Shown: positions 1 through 7,618 of the stretch, one piece after another
How the letters are laid out: each line of letters starts with the position of its first letter
Position numbering within the stretch: position 1 is the stretch's first letter
Translations under genes and position numbers: made by a program
Notes under the pieces: generated by a model
The model's input: the letters and a program-made list of their open reading frames with translations, nothing else
Database searches by the model: none
Told to the model about the DNA's origin: nothing
Source of the DNA: JAYOEY01 sp038120295
Lineage (GTDB): Bacteria; Pseudomonadota; Alphaproteobacteria; MPNO01; UBA2964
DNA length: 64,000 nt
Direction of reading: 5' to 3'
Assembly (NCBI GenBank): GCA_038120295.1
Contig: JAYOLL010000001.1
Coordinates: 248,001 to 312,000 of the forward strand

Positions 1-2
1 CG

Positions 3-452
3 GCGGTGTTCGATCCTGAGAACAGCGTACCTGCCGGGTTGCTTGCGCTGGTCGGGAATATCGCGAGCCAGGCTGCAGGTTGCATGTATTGCGTCGCGCA
101 TACGGCTAACAATGCGGGTATTCACGGCGTCGATGCGGCAAAAGTCGCGGCGCTGTGGGAATATGAGACCAGCCCGCTGTTCGACGATGCCGAACGGGCG
201 GCGCTGCGGTTCGCCCAGGCGGCAGCGTCGGTGCCCAATATGGTGACGGACGAGGACGTCGATGCCGTGAAGGCGCATTTCGGCGAAGACGGCGCGGTGG
301 AAATCCTGACGGTGGTGTCCTGGTACGGATTTCTCAATCGCTGGAACGACAGCCTCGCGACGGACCTGGAAGAGGTCGCCTTTGATAAGGCGTCGGATAC
401 GCTGGCTTCGACCGGCTGGGATGCCGGCAAGCATCGCCCGCCGACGCGTTAG
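3..452 (+). CDS. AhpD/carboxymuconolactone decarboxylase-like protein, 5' end outside window
   Basis: The frame is open to the left edge, so the true start lies outside; the GTG at 6 is probably an internal valine. About 25 residues in, the visible part carries the redox motif CMYC followed by VAH, the signature of the AhpD/CMD helical fold, and later the phrase WYGFLNRWND typical of peroxidase-related members. Family members are small cytoplasmic proteins that act as thiol-dependent peroxidase partners or decarboxylate lactone intermediates; the sequence does not decide between these. It ends nine bases before a convergent hydrolase gene. A second, complete CMD-fold gene lies at 5174-5722. 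Confidence 0.8.
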   Translation, partial: AVFDPENSVPAGLLALVGNIASQAAGCMYCVAHTANNAGIHGVDAAKVAALWEYETSPLFDDAERAALRFAQAAASVPNMVTDEDVDAVKAHFGEDGAVEILTVVSWYGFLNRWNDSLATDLEEVAFDKASDTLASTGWDAGKHRPPTR

Positions 453-461
453 GGAATCGGG

Positions 462-1334
462 TTACGAAACGCCGATTTGCGCGCGCACCGTTTTCGACAG
501 TGTGCTTTCGGAATCGAGATATTCGTTGATCGTCGTGAAGTGATGCTTGCCCTGCATCACCCAGGCGCTGACGTCATGACCCTGGGCCGACCAGGTAGAG
601 GCGAGATCCTCGGACTGACGAACGAACTCGGGGCCCTCATCGCCTCCAACCAGCAGTAGCAGCGGCGCCACGCGACCGGGCGTCATCAGGACCGGACTGA
701 ATTCCTCGGCTTCTTTCGGAGAGAACTGCAGATCGTCGTTCTGGAACGACAGCCGCACGGGTTCGAGGTCGTACACGCCGCTTATCCCGCAGCCCGCCTT
801 GACCAGATCAGCCGGCAGGTCTTCGGCATAGGAAGGCCAGTCGGTAGATGCCAGCATTGCCGTGATGTGCCCGCCTGCGGAATGACCGGAAACCGTGATG
901 TTATCGGGATCGCAATCCATCTCTGCAGCGTTGCGCCACACCCAGGCCATCGCTGCGCGGCACCGCTCAATCAGCGTGTCCATACGTACGCCCGGAATAA
1001 GAGGATATTCGACCACCACCGTCGTCACCCCGTAGGGAACGAACGGCTTGGCGACAAACCCGAAATCGTTCTTGGTGTTCGATTTCCAGTATCCGCCGTG
1101 AAAAAACACATGTACGGGACGCGGGCCTATCGACTCTCCGTGATAGATGTCGAGCAGATCGGTCGAGCCGGAACCGAACCGGTGATCCAGCAGGGTGTGA
1201 TATTGCGCCTTGGCCTCGTCCGACCCGGAGATTTGCGCGGCCTTGCATTCTGCCGTATCGGGCACCTTGCCGCGATTATTGTATTCCCAGTCCAGCGCTT
1301 CCTGATCGTAGCTGCGAAATACCGGTTCTGCCAT
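462..1334 (-). CDS. Alpha/beta hydrolase of the kynurenine formamidase type
   Basis: This 290-residue protein has the HGGYW oxyanion motif (residues 79-83) diagnostic of the arylformamidase-like branch of alpha/beta hydrolases, and the nucleophile elbow GHSAGG with Ser152. The acid Asp lies in the VGGDEGPEF region and the catalytic His in GKHHFT near the C-terminus, so the triad looks intact. There is no signal peptide, hence cytoplasmic. Known relatives hydrolyse N-formylkynurenine or small esters and amides; no kynurenine-pathway neighbours are visible here, so the substrate is open. It is transcribed divergently from the nitrile hydratase-like cluster, sharing a 151-bp intergenic region that contains an inverted repeat at 1407-1433. 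Confidence 0.85.
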   Translation of the reverse strand: MAEPVFRSYDQEALDWEYNNRGKVPDTAECKAAQISGSDEAKAQYHTLLDHRFGSGSTDLLDIYHGESIGPRPVHVFFHGGYWKSNTKNDFGFVAKPFVPYGVTTVVVEYPLIPGVRMDTLIERCRAAMAWVWRNAAEMDCDPDNITVSGHSAGGHITAMLASTDWPSYAEDLPADLVKAGCGISGVYDLEPVRLSFQNDDLQFSPKEAEEFSPVLMTPGRVAPLLLLVGGDEGPEFVRQSEDLASTWSAQGHDVSAWVMQGKHHFTTINEYLDSESTLSKTVRAQIGVS

Positions 1335-1406
1335 GGGAGTCCTCGATTGTGATTATCACGGGAAAAACATTGTGATGACGTAGAAATATAGTTGCAAATC
1401 CCGCTT

Positions 1407-1433
1407 GGGTCAAAATGCCGTCCGTATTGACCC
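1407..1433. promoter_or_regulatory. Inverted repeat, candidate operator between divergent genes
   Basis: Perfect 7-bp arms GGGTCAA (1407-1413) and TTGACCC (1427-1433) are separated by 13 bases. The element sits between the formamidase-like gene (minus) and the nitrile hydratase-like cluster (plus), where a shared operator would be expected. The right arm could overlap a -35 box (TTGACC), but no convincing -10 follows at 17 bases. An operator role is inference; the symmetry is directly visible. Confidence 0.35.
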
Positions 1434-1485
1434 TTGGCCTTATTTTGACAGAATAGCATTTCTTCGAACGGAATATGGAAAAATC

Positions 1486-1824
1486 ATGCCTTCCAAGGAA
1501 GATCCCGGACGCGGTTATCATGATATTGGCGGACTCGATGCCGGGTCCATCCCGCTTGAAACGACGGACATGAAGCCGTGGGAGAAGCTGTCGACCGCTA
1601 TCAGCAATGCTCTTGGCGCGGGGGGACGGGGTTATTACGTCACGGACGAATCAAGGCGCGCGCGCGAACAGATGGGCGATCCACCCTATAGCGATCTTGG
1701 ATATTTCGAACGCGCAACAGAATCGATGAAGATGGTGCTGATCGAGAAGGGACTGTTTTCATCCGAAGAGCTCGAATCTCGGATGAAGGAAATCGAACAG
1801 CGTATGGCAGAGGCGCGCAAATGA
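1486..1824 (+). CDS. Nitrile hydratase beta N-terminal-like / thiocyanate hydrolase beta-like subunit
   Basis: This 112-residue protein matches only the N-terminal half of a nitrile hydratase beta subunit: YHDIGG near the start corresponds to the conserved HD(V/L)GG opening, followed by the helical region ending in FSSEELESRM. ATG 1486 was chosen because the homologous core starts right after it and GGAA lies five bases upstream; a TTG at 1405 would add 27 residues unlike the family. It overlaps the next gene by four bases (ATGA), implying translational coupling. A stand-alone N-terminal half is the arrangement of thiocyanate hydrolase (scnB-scnA-scnC) and of the three-subunit toyocamycin nitrile hydratase. 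Alternatively it could be a P14K/NhlE-type cobalt-loading activator, which shares this fold. Confidence 0.78.
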   Translation: MPSKEDPGRGYHDIGGLDAGSIPLETTDMKPWEKLSTAISNALGAGGRGYYVTDESRRAREQMGDPPYSDLGYFERATESMKMVLIEKGLFSSEELESRMKEIEQRMAEARK

Positions 1825-2105
1825 GTGCGCTCTATCAGGCTGGCGATCGGGTGAGGGTCATTGCGACCAACCCGCCCGGTCATCGAAGGACGCCATACTA
1901 TATTCGCGGCAAGGTGGGCGAAGTCGAACGGGTGTGCGGCGCGCATCCGAATCCGGAGGAACTCGCTTACGGATTCGATGGCCTGCCGGCGAAGATGCTC
2001 TATCGTGTCCGGTTCAAACAGAAAGAGGTCTGGGATGCCTATTCGGGACCCGAGACCGATACGGTCGATGTCGACATCTACGAACACTGGCTTCGTCCAG
2101 CGTAA
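1821..2105 (+). CDS. Nitrile hydratase beta C-terminal-like / thiocyanate hydrolase alpha-like subunit
   Basis: The 94-residue product corresponds to the C-terminal SH3-like barrel of nitrile hydratase beta: YQAGDRVRV at the start, then GHRRTPYYIRGKVGEVERV around residues 20-38 and the YRVRFKQKEVW strand region. It begins inside the stop region of the preceding gene (four-base overlap) and ends 17 bases before the catalytic subunit. The beta subunit is therefore encoded as two polypeptides, as in thiocyanate hydrolase, rather than one. The fold assignment is confident; whether the complex hydrates nitriles or hydrolyses thiocyanate cannot be read from sequence by eye. Confidence 0.8.
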   Translation: MSALYQAGDRVRVIATNPPGHRRTPYYIRGKVGEVERVCGAHPNPEELAYGFDGLPAKMLYRVRFKQKEVWDAYSGPETDTVDVDIYEHWLRPA

Positions 2106-2122
2106 TTCAGAGGAGATTTGAA

Positions 2123-2821
2123 ATGGCTGCTGACGAACGCGGACATCAACACGACCATGGTCATGATCACGATCATGACCACGACCACGAACATCCGCAC
2201 GATCATGACCGGACATTCCAGCCCGATATCGAAGACGAGCCGCCCGGTCGCTACGAACTGATGACCTATGCGATCCGCGAACTGCTGATCGAGAAGGGTA
2301 ATCTGACCGGCGAAGAAATCCGCAAGGCCCAGGAAAAGATCGATAGCTGGGAAGTATCCCAGGGCGCCCGGATCGTTGCTCGCGCCTGGACCGACCCGGA
2401 TTACAGGAGCCGCTTGCTGGAGGATGGCAATTCCGCGATGGCGGAGTTCGGCATCGAACCCGGCGGAGCCAAGATGACGGTGGTCGAAAACACCGACAAG
2501 GTTCAGAACGTCATCGTCTGTACGCTGTGCTCCTGCTATCCGCGTGCAGTTCTCGGCCTGCCGCCGGACTGGTACCGTTCGAAAAGCTATCGCTCTCGCG
2601 TCGTCGTCGAGCCACGCGAGGTGCTGAAAGAGTTCGGCACCGAGGTTCCCGATGACATGGCGGTCAGGGTTCACGACAGCCTGGCGGATCTGCGCTATCT
2701 GGTGCTGCCGCGACGGCCGGAAGGAACGGAAGGCTGGAGCGAGGAACAGCTCGCCTCCATCGTAACGCGCGATACCATGGTCGGCGTTGCCAACCCCGTT
2801 GCGGACGCCTCCAAGAGCTGA
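2123..2821 (+). CDS. Cobalt-type nitrile hydratase alpha / thiocyanate hydrolase gamma-like subunit with His-rich head
   Basis: The metal-binding motif VCTLCSC (Cys133, Cys136, Cys138) is that of the cobalt form; iron enzymes have Ser in place of Thr. In characterised relatives the second and third Cys become sulfinic and sulfenic acids around a low-spin metal. Residues 8-28 contain 11 histidines in a nearly strict His-Asp alternation, absent from typical alpha subunits and reminiscent of the metal-storage tails of UreE and HypB; I infer cobalt capture or self-loading. ATG 2123 has AGGAG eleven bases upstream. At 232 residues it is close to thiocyanate hydrolase gamma (about 243). It is the third gene of a coupled trio and is followed 12 bases later by a molybdenum hydroxylase gene. 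Confidence 0.9.
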   Translation: MAADERGHQHDHGHDHDHDHDHEHPHDHDRTFQPDIEDEPPGRYELMTYAIRELLIEKGNLTGEEIRKAQEKIDSWEVSQGARIVARAWTDPDYRSRLLEDGNSAMAEFGIEPGGAKMTVVENTDKVQNVIVCTLCSCYPRAVLGLPPDWYRSKSYRSRVVVEPREVLKEFGTEVPDDMAVRVHDSLADLRYLVLPRRPEGTEGWSEEQLASIVTRDTMVGVANPVADASKS

Positions 2822-2833
2822 TCGGTTCCACCT

Positions 2834-5173
2834 ATGCCCGACGATCTGATCGGCGTCTCGCGTCGCCGGCTTGAAGATTACGACCTCCTGACCGGCAATG
2901 CGTCCTTCGTCGACGATCTGCGGCTCGACGGCATGCTGCAGGCAGCCTTTGTGCGCAGCGCCCATGCTCACGCGACTATAGGAACCGTCGATCTGTCGGC
3001 TGCGCGCGCCGCGCCAGGCGTTGTCGCCGCATACGCGATCGACGATCTGGCTGACGTGCTGACACAGGACCGCATTCCCGAAGGGTTTCCCAAGCCGGGT
3101 CTGCGCAATGAGGTCGGTCCATACGTTCTGGCGCGTGACGAGGTCTGTTATGTCGGCGAACCCATTGCAGTCGTCATCGCCGACACACGGTACCGGGCGG
3201 AGGACGCGGCGCAGCTTGTCGAAGTCGAGTACGACCCTCTGCCGGCAGTCGGAGACCCCCGCGACTCTGCGGCAGACGGCGCTTCGGTCGTCAACAGGCG
3301 TAGCGGCGAGAACACCGTCGGGCGCTACGCGCTGGAGACCGGCGATGTCGATGCGGCCTTCAACACCGCCGCTCATGTCGTAAAGGCGAAGCTGCGCCAG
3401 CATCGCGGGTGTTCGCTGCCGATGGAATGCCGGGGCGTTGCGGTACGCTACGATCCACGCCGCCGCAAGCTTACGCTCTGGAGTTCCAACCAGGCGCCGC
3501 ATTCGCACAAGAGCATCATCGTTTCCCTGTTCGGGCTTTCGGAAGGCGATGTGCGGGTCATCGTACCGTCGGTCGGCGGCGGGTTCGGGCCCAAGCTGCT
3601 GTTCTACCCTGAGGATGCCTCCGTGACCGCTGCGGCGATCAAGCTCGGCCGTCCGGTAAAGTGGATCGAGGATCGGCGCGAACATCTGATGTGCACGACC
3701 CAGGAACGCGACCAGTTCTGGGACGTCGAAATGGCTGCTGATACGGAAGGTCGCGTGGTCGGATTGCGCGGCACGCTCTGGCATGACCAGGGCGCCTACA
3801 CGGCTCGCGGCACCAACATTCCGTTTTCTTCAGCCACCACCATTCTCGGTCCCTATATCATCCCGACCTACCGGATGAATGTGGTGATCGCGCATACCAA
3901 CAAGGTTCCGGCAACATCGATGCGGGGCGCGGGCCATCCCCAGGGCTGTTTCACGATGGAGCGGCTGCTCGACCGGCTGGCCGTGGCGACCGGGATCGAC
4001 CGGGCGGAAATCCGCGTGCGCAACATGATCCGGCCCGAGCAGATGCCTTACGAACATCCGCTTCGTACGCAGGCGGGACAGCGGATCATCTATGACAGCG
4101 GCGACTATGCGAAATGCCAGGCGGACCTGCTGGACGCGATGGATTACGACGGGTTCGCGGCGCGTCAGCGGGCGGCGCGGACCGAGGGCCGTTATCTGGG
4201 CATTGGCATCGCCAACTATGTGAAGCCGACGGGGCGGGGTCCGTTCGAAACCGGGCTGGTGCGCATCGGCACCTCGGGCAAGGTGATGGTCTATAGCGGC
4301 GGCGTCGCGATGGGGCAGGGGTTCCATACCGCCATGGCCACCATCGCGGCCGAACAGCTGGGCGTCAGTCCCGACGATGTCTCCGTTGTGGCGGGGGATA
4401 CTGACGGGGTGCCGCGCGGCATAGGCGGGTTCGCCAGCCGGCTGACGGTCTGCGCCGGTTCGTCGGTTCACCTCGCGTCGGTAAAGCTGCGCGAAAAAGT
4501 CCTGGCGATCGCGGCCAACCTGCTGGAAGCCTCGGCCGAGGACCTGGAACTGATCGATGGCAAGGTGTTCATCAAGGGGGTGCCGGGGATCGAGGTGTCG
4601 TTCAGCCAGGTCGCGCAGGCGGTGGCGGGGATGCCGGGAGTCTCTCTGCCCGAGGGGATGTCCCCCGGACTTGAGGCAGACGCGAGTTTTCAGCCGGAGA
4701 ACGTGGTCTACGCCAATGGCGCGCATGCGGCGGAGGTGGAAATCGACCCCGACACCGGGCGCATTCGCCTGCTGCGTTACGTGGTCGTGCATGACAGCGG
4801 CCGGCTCATAAACCCGATGATCGTCGACGGTCAGGTGCAGGGCGGCGTCGCCAACGGACTCGGCAATGCCTTGTTCGAGGAAATGATGTTCGACGACGAC
4901 GCGATGCCGCTCTCGACCAACCTGGCCGAGTATCTGGCGCCCACCGCGCCGGAACTGCCGAATTTCGAGATCATCCATCAGGTCTCGCCGACCGACCGAA
5001 ACCCCATCGGCGTCAAGGGCGTCGGCGAATGCGGCGTTATGTCCGCCGCCCCGTCCGTCCTGTCGGCTATTGAGAACGCGCTGGACGAATTCGGCGTGAC
5101 CCTGGACTCCCATCCGGTTACGCCCATGATGCTCGTCGAAAAGATCAATGAACACCGCAACAGGGAGAAGTAG
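2834..5173 (+). CDS. Xanthine dehydrogenase family molybdopterin-binding (large) subunit, orphan
   Basis: The 779-residue protein has the full large-subunit architecture: N-terminal aldehyde oxidase/xanthine dehydrogenase hammerhead domain (about 15-140), then the molybdopterin domain with GGGFGPK, RGAGHP, and the C-terminal GVGECG loop carrying the catalytic Glu. The CO dehydrogenase form I loop (AYRCSFR) is not present; SMRGAGHP stands in its place, so this is a generic hydroxylase or form II-like protein. Such enzymes normally need an FAD subunit and a 2Fe-2S subunit encoded alongside, but neither is here. The start ATG 2834 lies 12 bases after the nitrile hydratase-like gene and the stop abuts the next start, so it belongs to the same operon. 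Confidence 0.9.
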   Translation: MPDDLIGVSRRRLEDYDLLTGNASFVDDLRLDGMLQAAFVRSAHAHATIGTVDLSAARAAPGVVAAYAIDDLADVLTQDRIPEGFPKPGLRNEVGPYVLARDEVCYVGEPIAVVIADTRYRAEDAAQLVEVEYDPLPAVGDPRDSAADGASVVNRRSGENTVGRYALETGDVDAAFNTAAHVVKAKLRQHRGCSLPMECRGVAVRYDPRRRKLTLWSSNQAPHSHKSIIVSLFGLSEGDVRVIVPSVGGGFGPKLLFYPEDASVTAAAIKLGRPVKWIEDRREHLMCTTQERDQFWDVEMAADTEGRVVGLRGTLWHDQGAYTARGTNIPFSSATTILGPYIIPTYRMNVVIAHTNKVPATSMRGAGHPQGCFTMERLLDRLAVATGIDRAEIRVRNMIRPEQMPYEHPLRTQAGQRIIYDSGDYAKCQADLLDAMDYDGFAARQRAARTEGRYLGIGIANYVKPTGRGPFETGLVRIGTSGKVMVYSGGVAMGQGFHTAMATIAAEQLGVSPDDVSVVAGDTDGVPRGIGGFASRLTVCAGSSVHLASVKLREKVLAIAANLLEASAEDLELIDGKVFIKGVPGIEVSFSQVAQAVAGMPGVSLPEGMSPGLEADASFQPENVVYANGAHAAEVEIDPDTGRIRLLRYVVVHDSGRLINPMIVDGQVQGGVANGLGNALFEEMMFDDDAMPLSTNLAEYLAPTAPELPNFEIIHQVSPTDRNPIGVKGVGECGVMSAAPSVLSAIENALDEFGVTLDSHPVTPMMLVEKINEHRNREK

Positions 5174-5722
5174 ATGCCGCGGATCGACCCCATCGATATG
5201 GACAACCTGACAGAGGAACAGAAGGCCGTCGCCGCCAAGATTGTTTCCGGGCCGCGCGGCGAAGTTCGCGGACCGTTCCGTGTGCTGATGCACAGCCCCG
5301 AACTGGCCGATGCGGTTCAGACCATGGGAGCCTATGTGCGGTTTAATGCGGAACTGCCCTGGAAGCTGCGCGAACTGGCGATTCTCGTAACAGCGCGTCA
5401 CTGGAACTGCTCCTACGAGTGGTTTGCGCACGAAAAGGAGGCTCAGAAGGCCGAGCTGGACCAGGGCATTATTGATGCCATCCGAATTCGCGAGAAGCCG
5501 AACTTCACTGAGGAAGCGGAAGAGGAAATCTGGAATTTCTGCACCGAGTACTACGCCAACACCAAGGTTAGCGACGCGACCTTCCAGAAGATCATCGACC
5601 GGCACGGCAAACGGGGCGCGGTCGACCTCGCCGGGCTGCTCGGCCATTACAATGCCATTGCGGCGACGCTGAATATCTTCCAGGTGGAAGTGCCGGACGG
5701 ATCGTCGCCTTTGCCCGATTAA
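5174..5722 (+). CDS. Carboxymuconolactone decarboxylase family protein
   Basis: This is a complete 182-residue CMD-fold protein. The motif HWNCSYEWFAHEKEA (residues 76-90) holds the conserved Cys79, Glu82 and His86 that form the active site or proton relay in this family; it has one Cys, unlike the CxxC of the AhpD-like gene at the left edge. The ATG follows the previous stop with no gap, so translation is coupled to the molybdenum hydroxylase subunit. The last four bases overlap the convergent DMT transporter gene. Relatives are often found beside hydratases and oxidoreductases of ring or lactone catabolism; the substrate is unknown. Confidence 0.85.
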   Translation: MPRIDPIDMDNLTEEQKAVAAKIVSGPRGEVRGPFRVLMHSPELADAVQTMGAYVRFNAELPWKLRELAILVTARHWNCSYEWFAHEKEAQKAELDQGIIDAIRIREKPNFTEEAEEEIWNFCTEYYANTKVSDATFQKIIDRHGKRGAVDLAGLLGHYNAIAATLNIFQVEVPDGSSPLPD

Positions 5723-6627
5723 GTCGTCCGGTACTGACGGGCGACCAGCCAGACGCCGGCGACGACCATTGCGGTTCCATACAGGTGGAACGGCTGAAGC
5801 GTCTCGTTCAGGAAAAAGATGGCGAGCGCCGATCCGAAGACCGGATGCAGGTTCATGAAGGATGATGTCCGGTTGGGACCGATCCGGACGATGCCCTGAT
5901 TCCAGCAGGCCCAGGCGACGATCGTACTGAACAGGGCGACATAGACGAGGCTTCCCGCCATCGTCGGCGTCAGGCTCATGACGGCGCCGGTGGCCAGTTC
6001 CGCGGCGTATGCCGGAACCAGCCAGATCGTTCCGCTGATGCACAGCACGAAGAGCAGGGTCCAGGGCGACACCCTGATGCCCGCCCGCTTGAACAGGACC
6101 GTGTAAAGCGCCCAGCAGATCACGGCGAGAAACATGTAGAGATCCCCCAGCCGGATATCGAGCGCCCTGAGAACGGCGATGTCGCCCCGCGCGACGACGA
6201 ATGCTATGCCGATGAACGAGAGCGCGATGCCGGTCGCCTGCCAGCGATTGATCAGCTCGCGCAGGATCAGCCAGGAAAAGAACACCGCAACCACCGGAAC
6301 GCCGGCGTTTATAAGGGCGGCGTTGATCACGGTCGTGTGCTGGACGCAGAAATAGACCAGCGTATTGCCCACGACGAAAAGGAAGCTCAGCGCGGGGATT
6401 GAGCCCGGATTTTCTCTGATCTGAGGCCAGTCGCGCCGCAGCGCCGGGATGACGAAGGGCAGAACCATGGCGGCGGCCAGCGCGTGCCGCCAGAAAGACA
6501 GCGCCACCGGCGGCACGTCAAGATTGGCGAGCCGCGCCACGATGAAATTCCCGGCCCAGCACAGAATCGCAAGCGAGCAGAGCGCATACGCGGTTGTCTG
6601 CGCCGCGCCGGAATTCTGGTCTGACAT
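5719..6627 (-). CDS. DMT superfamily (EamA) transporter
   Basis: The 302-residue protein is almost entirely hydrophobic with about ten predicted membrane helices arranged as two EamA repeats (residues 13-145 and 155-290). ATG 6627 begins MSDQNSG, directly before the first helix; an upstream in-frame start would add 19 residues reading through part of a hairpin. EamA carriers move metabolites or amino-acid derivatives across the inner membrane; the substrate cannot be inferred. It converges on the CMD gene with a four-base overlap and is separated from the upstream deacetylase gene by a very strong hairpin at 6664-6725. Confidence 0.85.
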   Translation of the reverse strand: MSDQNSGAAQTTAYALCSLAILCWAGNFIVARLANLDVPPVALSFWRHALAAAMVLPFVIPALRRDWPQIRENPGSIPALSFLFVVGNTLVYFCVQHTTVINAALINAGVPVVAVFFSWLILRELINRWQATGIALSFIGIAFVVARGDIAVLRALDIRLGDLYMFLAVICWALYTVLFKRAGIRVSPWTLLFVLCISGTIWLVPAYAAELATGAVMSLTPTMAGSLVYVALFSTIVAWACWNQGIVRIGPNRTSSFMNLHPVFGSALAIFFLNETLQPFHLYGTAMVVAGVWLVARQYRTT

Positions 6628-6663
6628 GCTAGGACATGATCCGCTTACGCGGATGCGCACCGG

Positions 6664-6725
6664 CCCACTCCCCCACCCGGCCACCCACGAGAGTATCCTG
6701 ATGGGTGGCCGGGTGGGGGAGTGGG
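6664..6725. repeat. Perfect 24-bp inverted repeat (hairpin) between co-oriented genes
   Basis: Left arm 6664-6687 and right arm 6702-6725 are exact reverse complements over 24 bp, with a 14-base loop (6688-6701). The arms are about 80 percent G+C and strongly purine/pyrimidine biased. There is no T-tract on either side, so a classical intrinsic terminator is unlikely; an RNA stem that protects the 3' end of the deacetylase transcript or blocks read-through into the DMT gene is possible. No transposase or target duplication is seen. Confidence 0.9.
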
Positions 6726-6751
6726 CGGGCGCTGTCTAACATGACTTCGCG

Positions 6752-7618
6752 CTAGAACGTCGCGCCGGACTCCAGCCAGGCGTCGACGATTTCCTCGCCG
6801 GTGGCGAACCACACATCGTCGTGGCCCTTGATGTAATCCAGCGCCGATTCGAGCGCCCAGATCCGGTGCGAGACGCCGATTACGAATGGGTGCAGGCAGA
6901 TCGCCATCACTCGACCGGATTCAGCGCCCTCCATGTAAAGACGGTCGAACTGCCGCCGCATCATCAATTCGAACTCGTCGCTCGATTTGCCGGTGCGGAA
7001 CTGCGGGAGATCGTTGATCTCGGTCGAGTAGGGGAGCGACACCATTTTTCGGTCGCCCGCGTCGATAAAATAAGGCTGGTCGTCATTGACCCAGTCGCAC
7101 ACGTAATCGAGGCCCTCACCGGCCAGATAATCCAGCGTATGCCAGGTCTCCTGCAAGCCGGACCCAAGCCAGCCGCGCGGCTTTCGGCCAGTTGTCTGCT
7201 CGATCCGGGCGAGTGTGTCGCGTACCAGCTTTTCGTCGCCTTCGGGCGGGGTTTCATGAAAAGGCCGCGAGTTGCTCTGGTTGTGACCGAGAAACTCCCA
7301 GCCGAGCGCCATCGCGTCTTCCATGATCTCCGGGTAGACGTCGCAGACCTCGGAGTTGAGCGTGACCGACGCCCGTATGTCGCGCGACGACAGCGCGTCC
7401 ATGATGCGGAATACCCCGATCCGCGCCCCATAATCGCGCTGTGACCAGGAGGAAACCTCCGGGACATGGCCGCGCGAGCCCGGCACCACCTCGTTCAGCG
7501 GGAAGAACTCGATATTAGGGATCACCCAGACGGCGACACGCGCGCCGTTGGGCCATTTCAGGGTCGGTCGCCGGTTGATCGGCGTGTAGGGAAAAGGCCC
7601 GTAGCGGCGCGGCTCCAT
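6752..7618 (-). CDS. Polysaccharide deacetylase (NodB/PuuE-like) family hydrolase
   Basis: The 288-residue protein resembles PuuE-type deacetylases: an early WPNGARVAVWVIPN strand, SEVCDVYPEIM with the GWEFLGHNQ segment, and late HPFVIGVSHR, which supplies a conserved His. Several classical NodB metal ligands are not obvious, as in the PuuE allantoinase branch. ATG 7618 overlaps the stop of the isochorismatase-like gene by one base (TGATG), so the two are co-translated. Pairing with a cysteine amidohydrolase suggests the pair acts sequentially on a cyclic or linear amide/ureide, by analogy with purine-degrading allantoinase systems; this is inference. Confidence 0.82.
   Translation of the reverse strand: MEPRRYGPFPYTPINRRPTLKWPNGARVAVWVIPNIEFFPLNEVVPGSRGHVPEVSSWSQRDYGARIGVFRIMDALSSRDIRASVTLNSEVCDVYPEIMEDAMALGWEFLGHNQSNSRPFHETPPEGDEKLVRDTLARIEQTTGRKPRGWLGSGLQETWHTLDYLAGEGLDYVCDWVNDDQPYFIDAGDRKMVSLPYSTEINDLPQFRTGKSSDEFELMMRRQFDRLYMEGAESGRVMAICLHPFVIGVSHRIWALESALDYIKGHDDVWFATGEEIVDAWLESGATF

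Noticed and set aside
1405..1485. N-terminal extension of the nitrile hydratase beta-like gene from TTG 1405
   Set aside because: The 27 extra residues do not resemble the family and overlap the candidate operator; ATG 1486 gives the expected HDIGG start.
2078..3784. Long open frame on the minus strand opposite the molybdenum hydroxylase gene
   Set aside because: Translation is rich in Arg, His and Asp with no family pattern; it mirrors the GC-rich codon usage of the real plus-strand gene. The same applies to minus-strand frames at 3830-6043 and 23784-25448 and the plus-strand frame at 9122-10273.
6664..6725. Inverted repeat as the ends of an insertion sequence
   Set aside because: Only 14 bases lie between the arms, with no transposase or target-site duplication.
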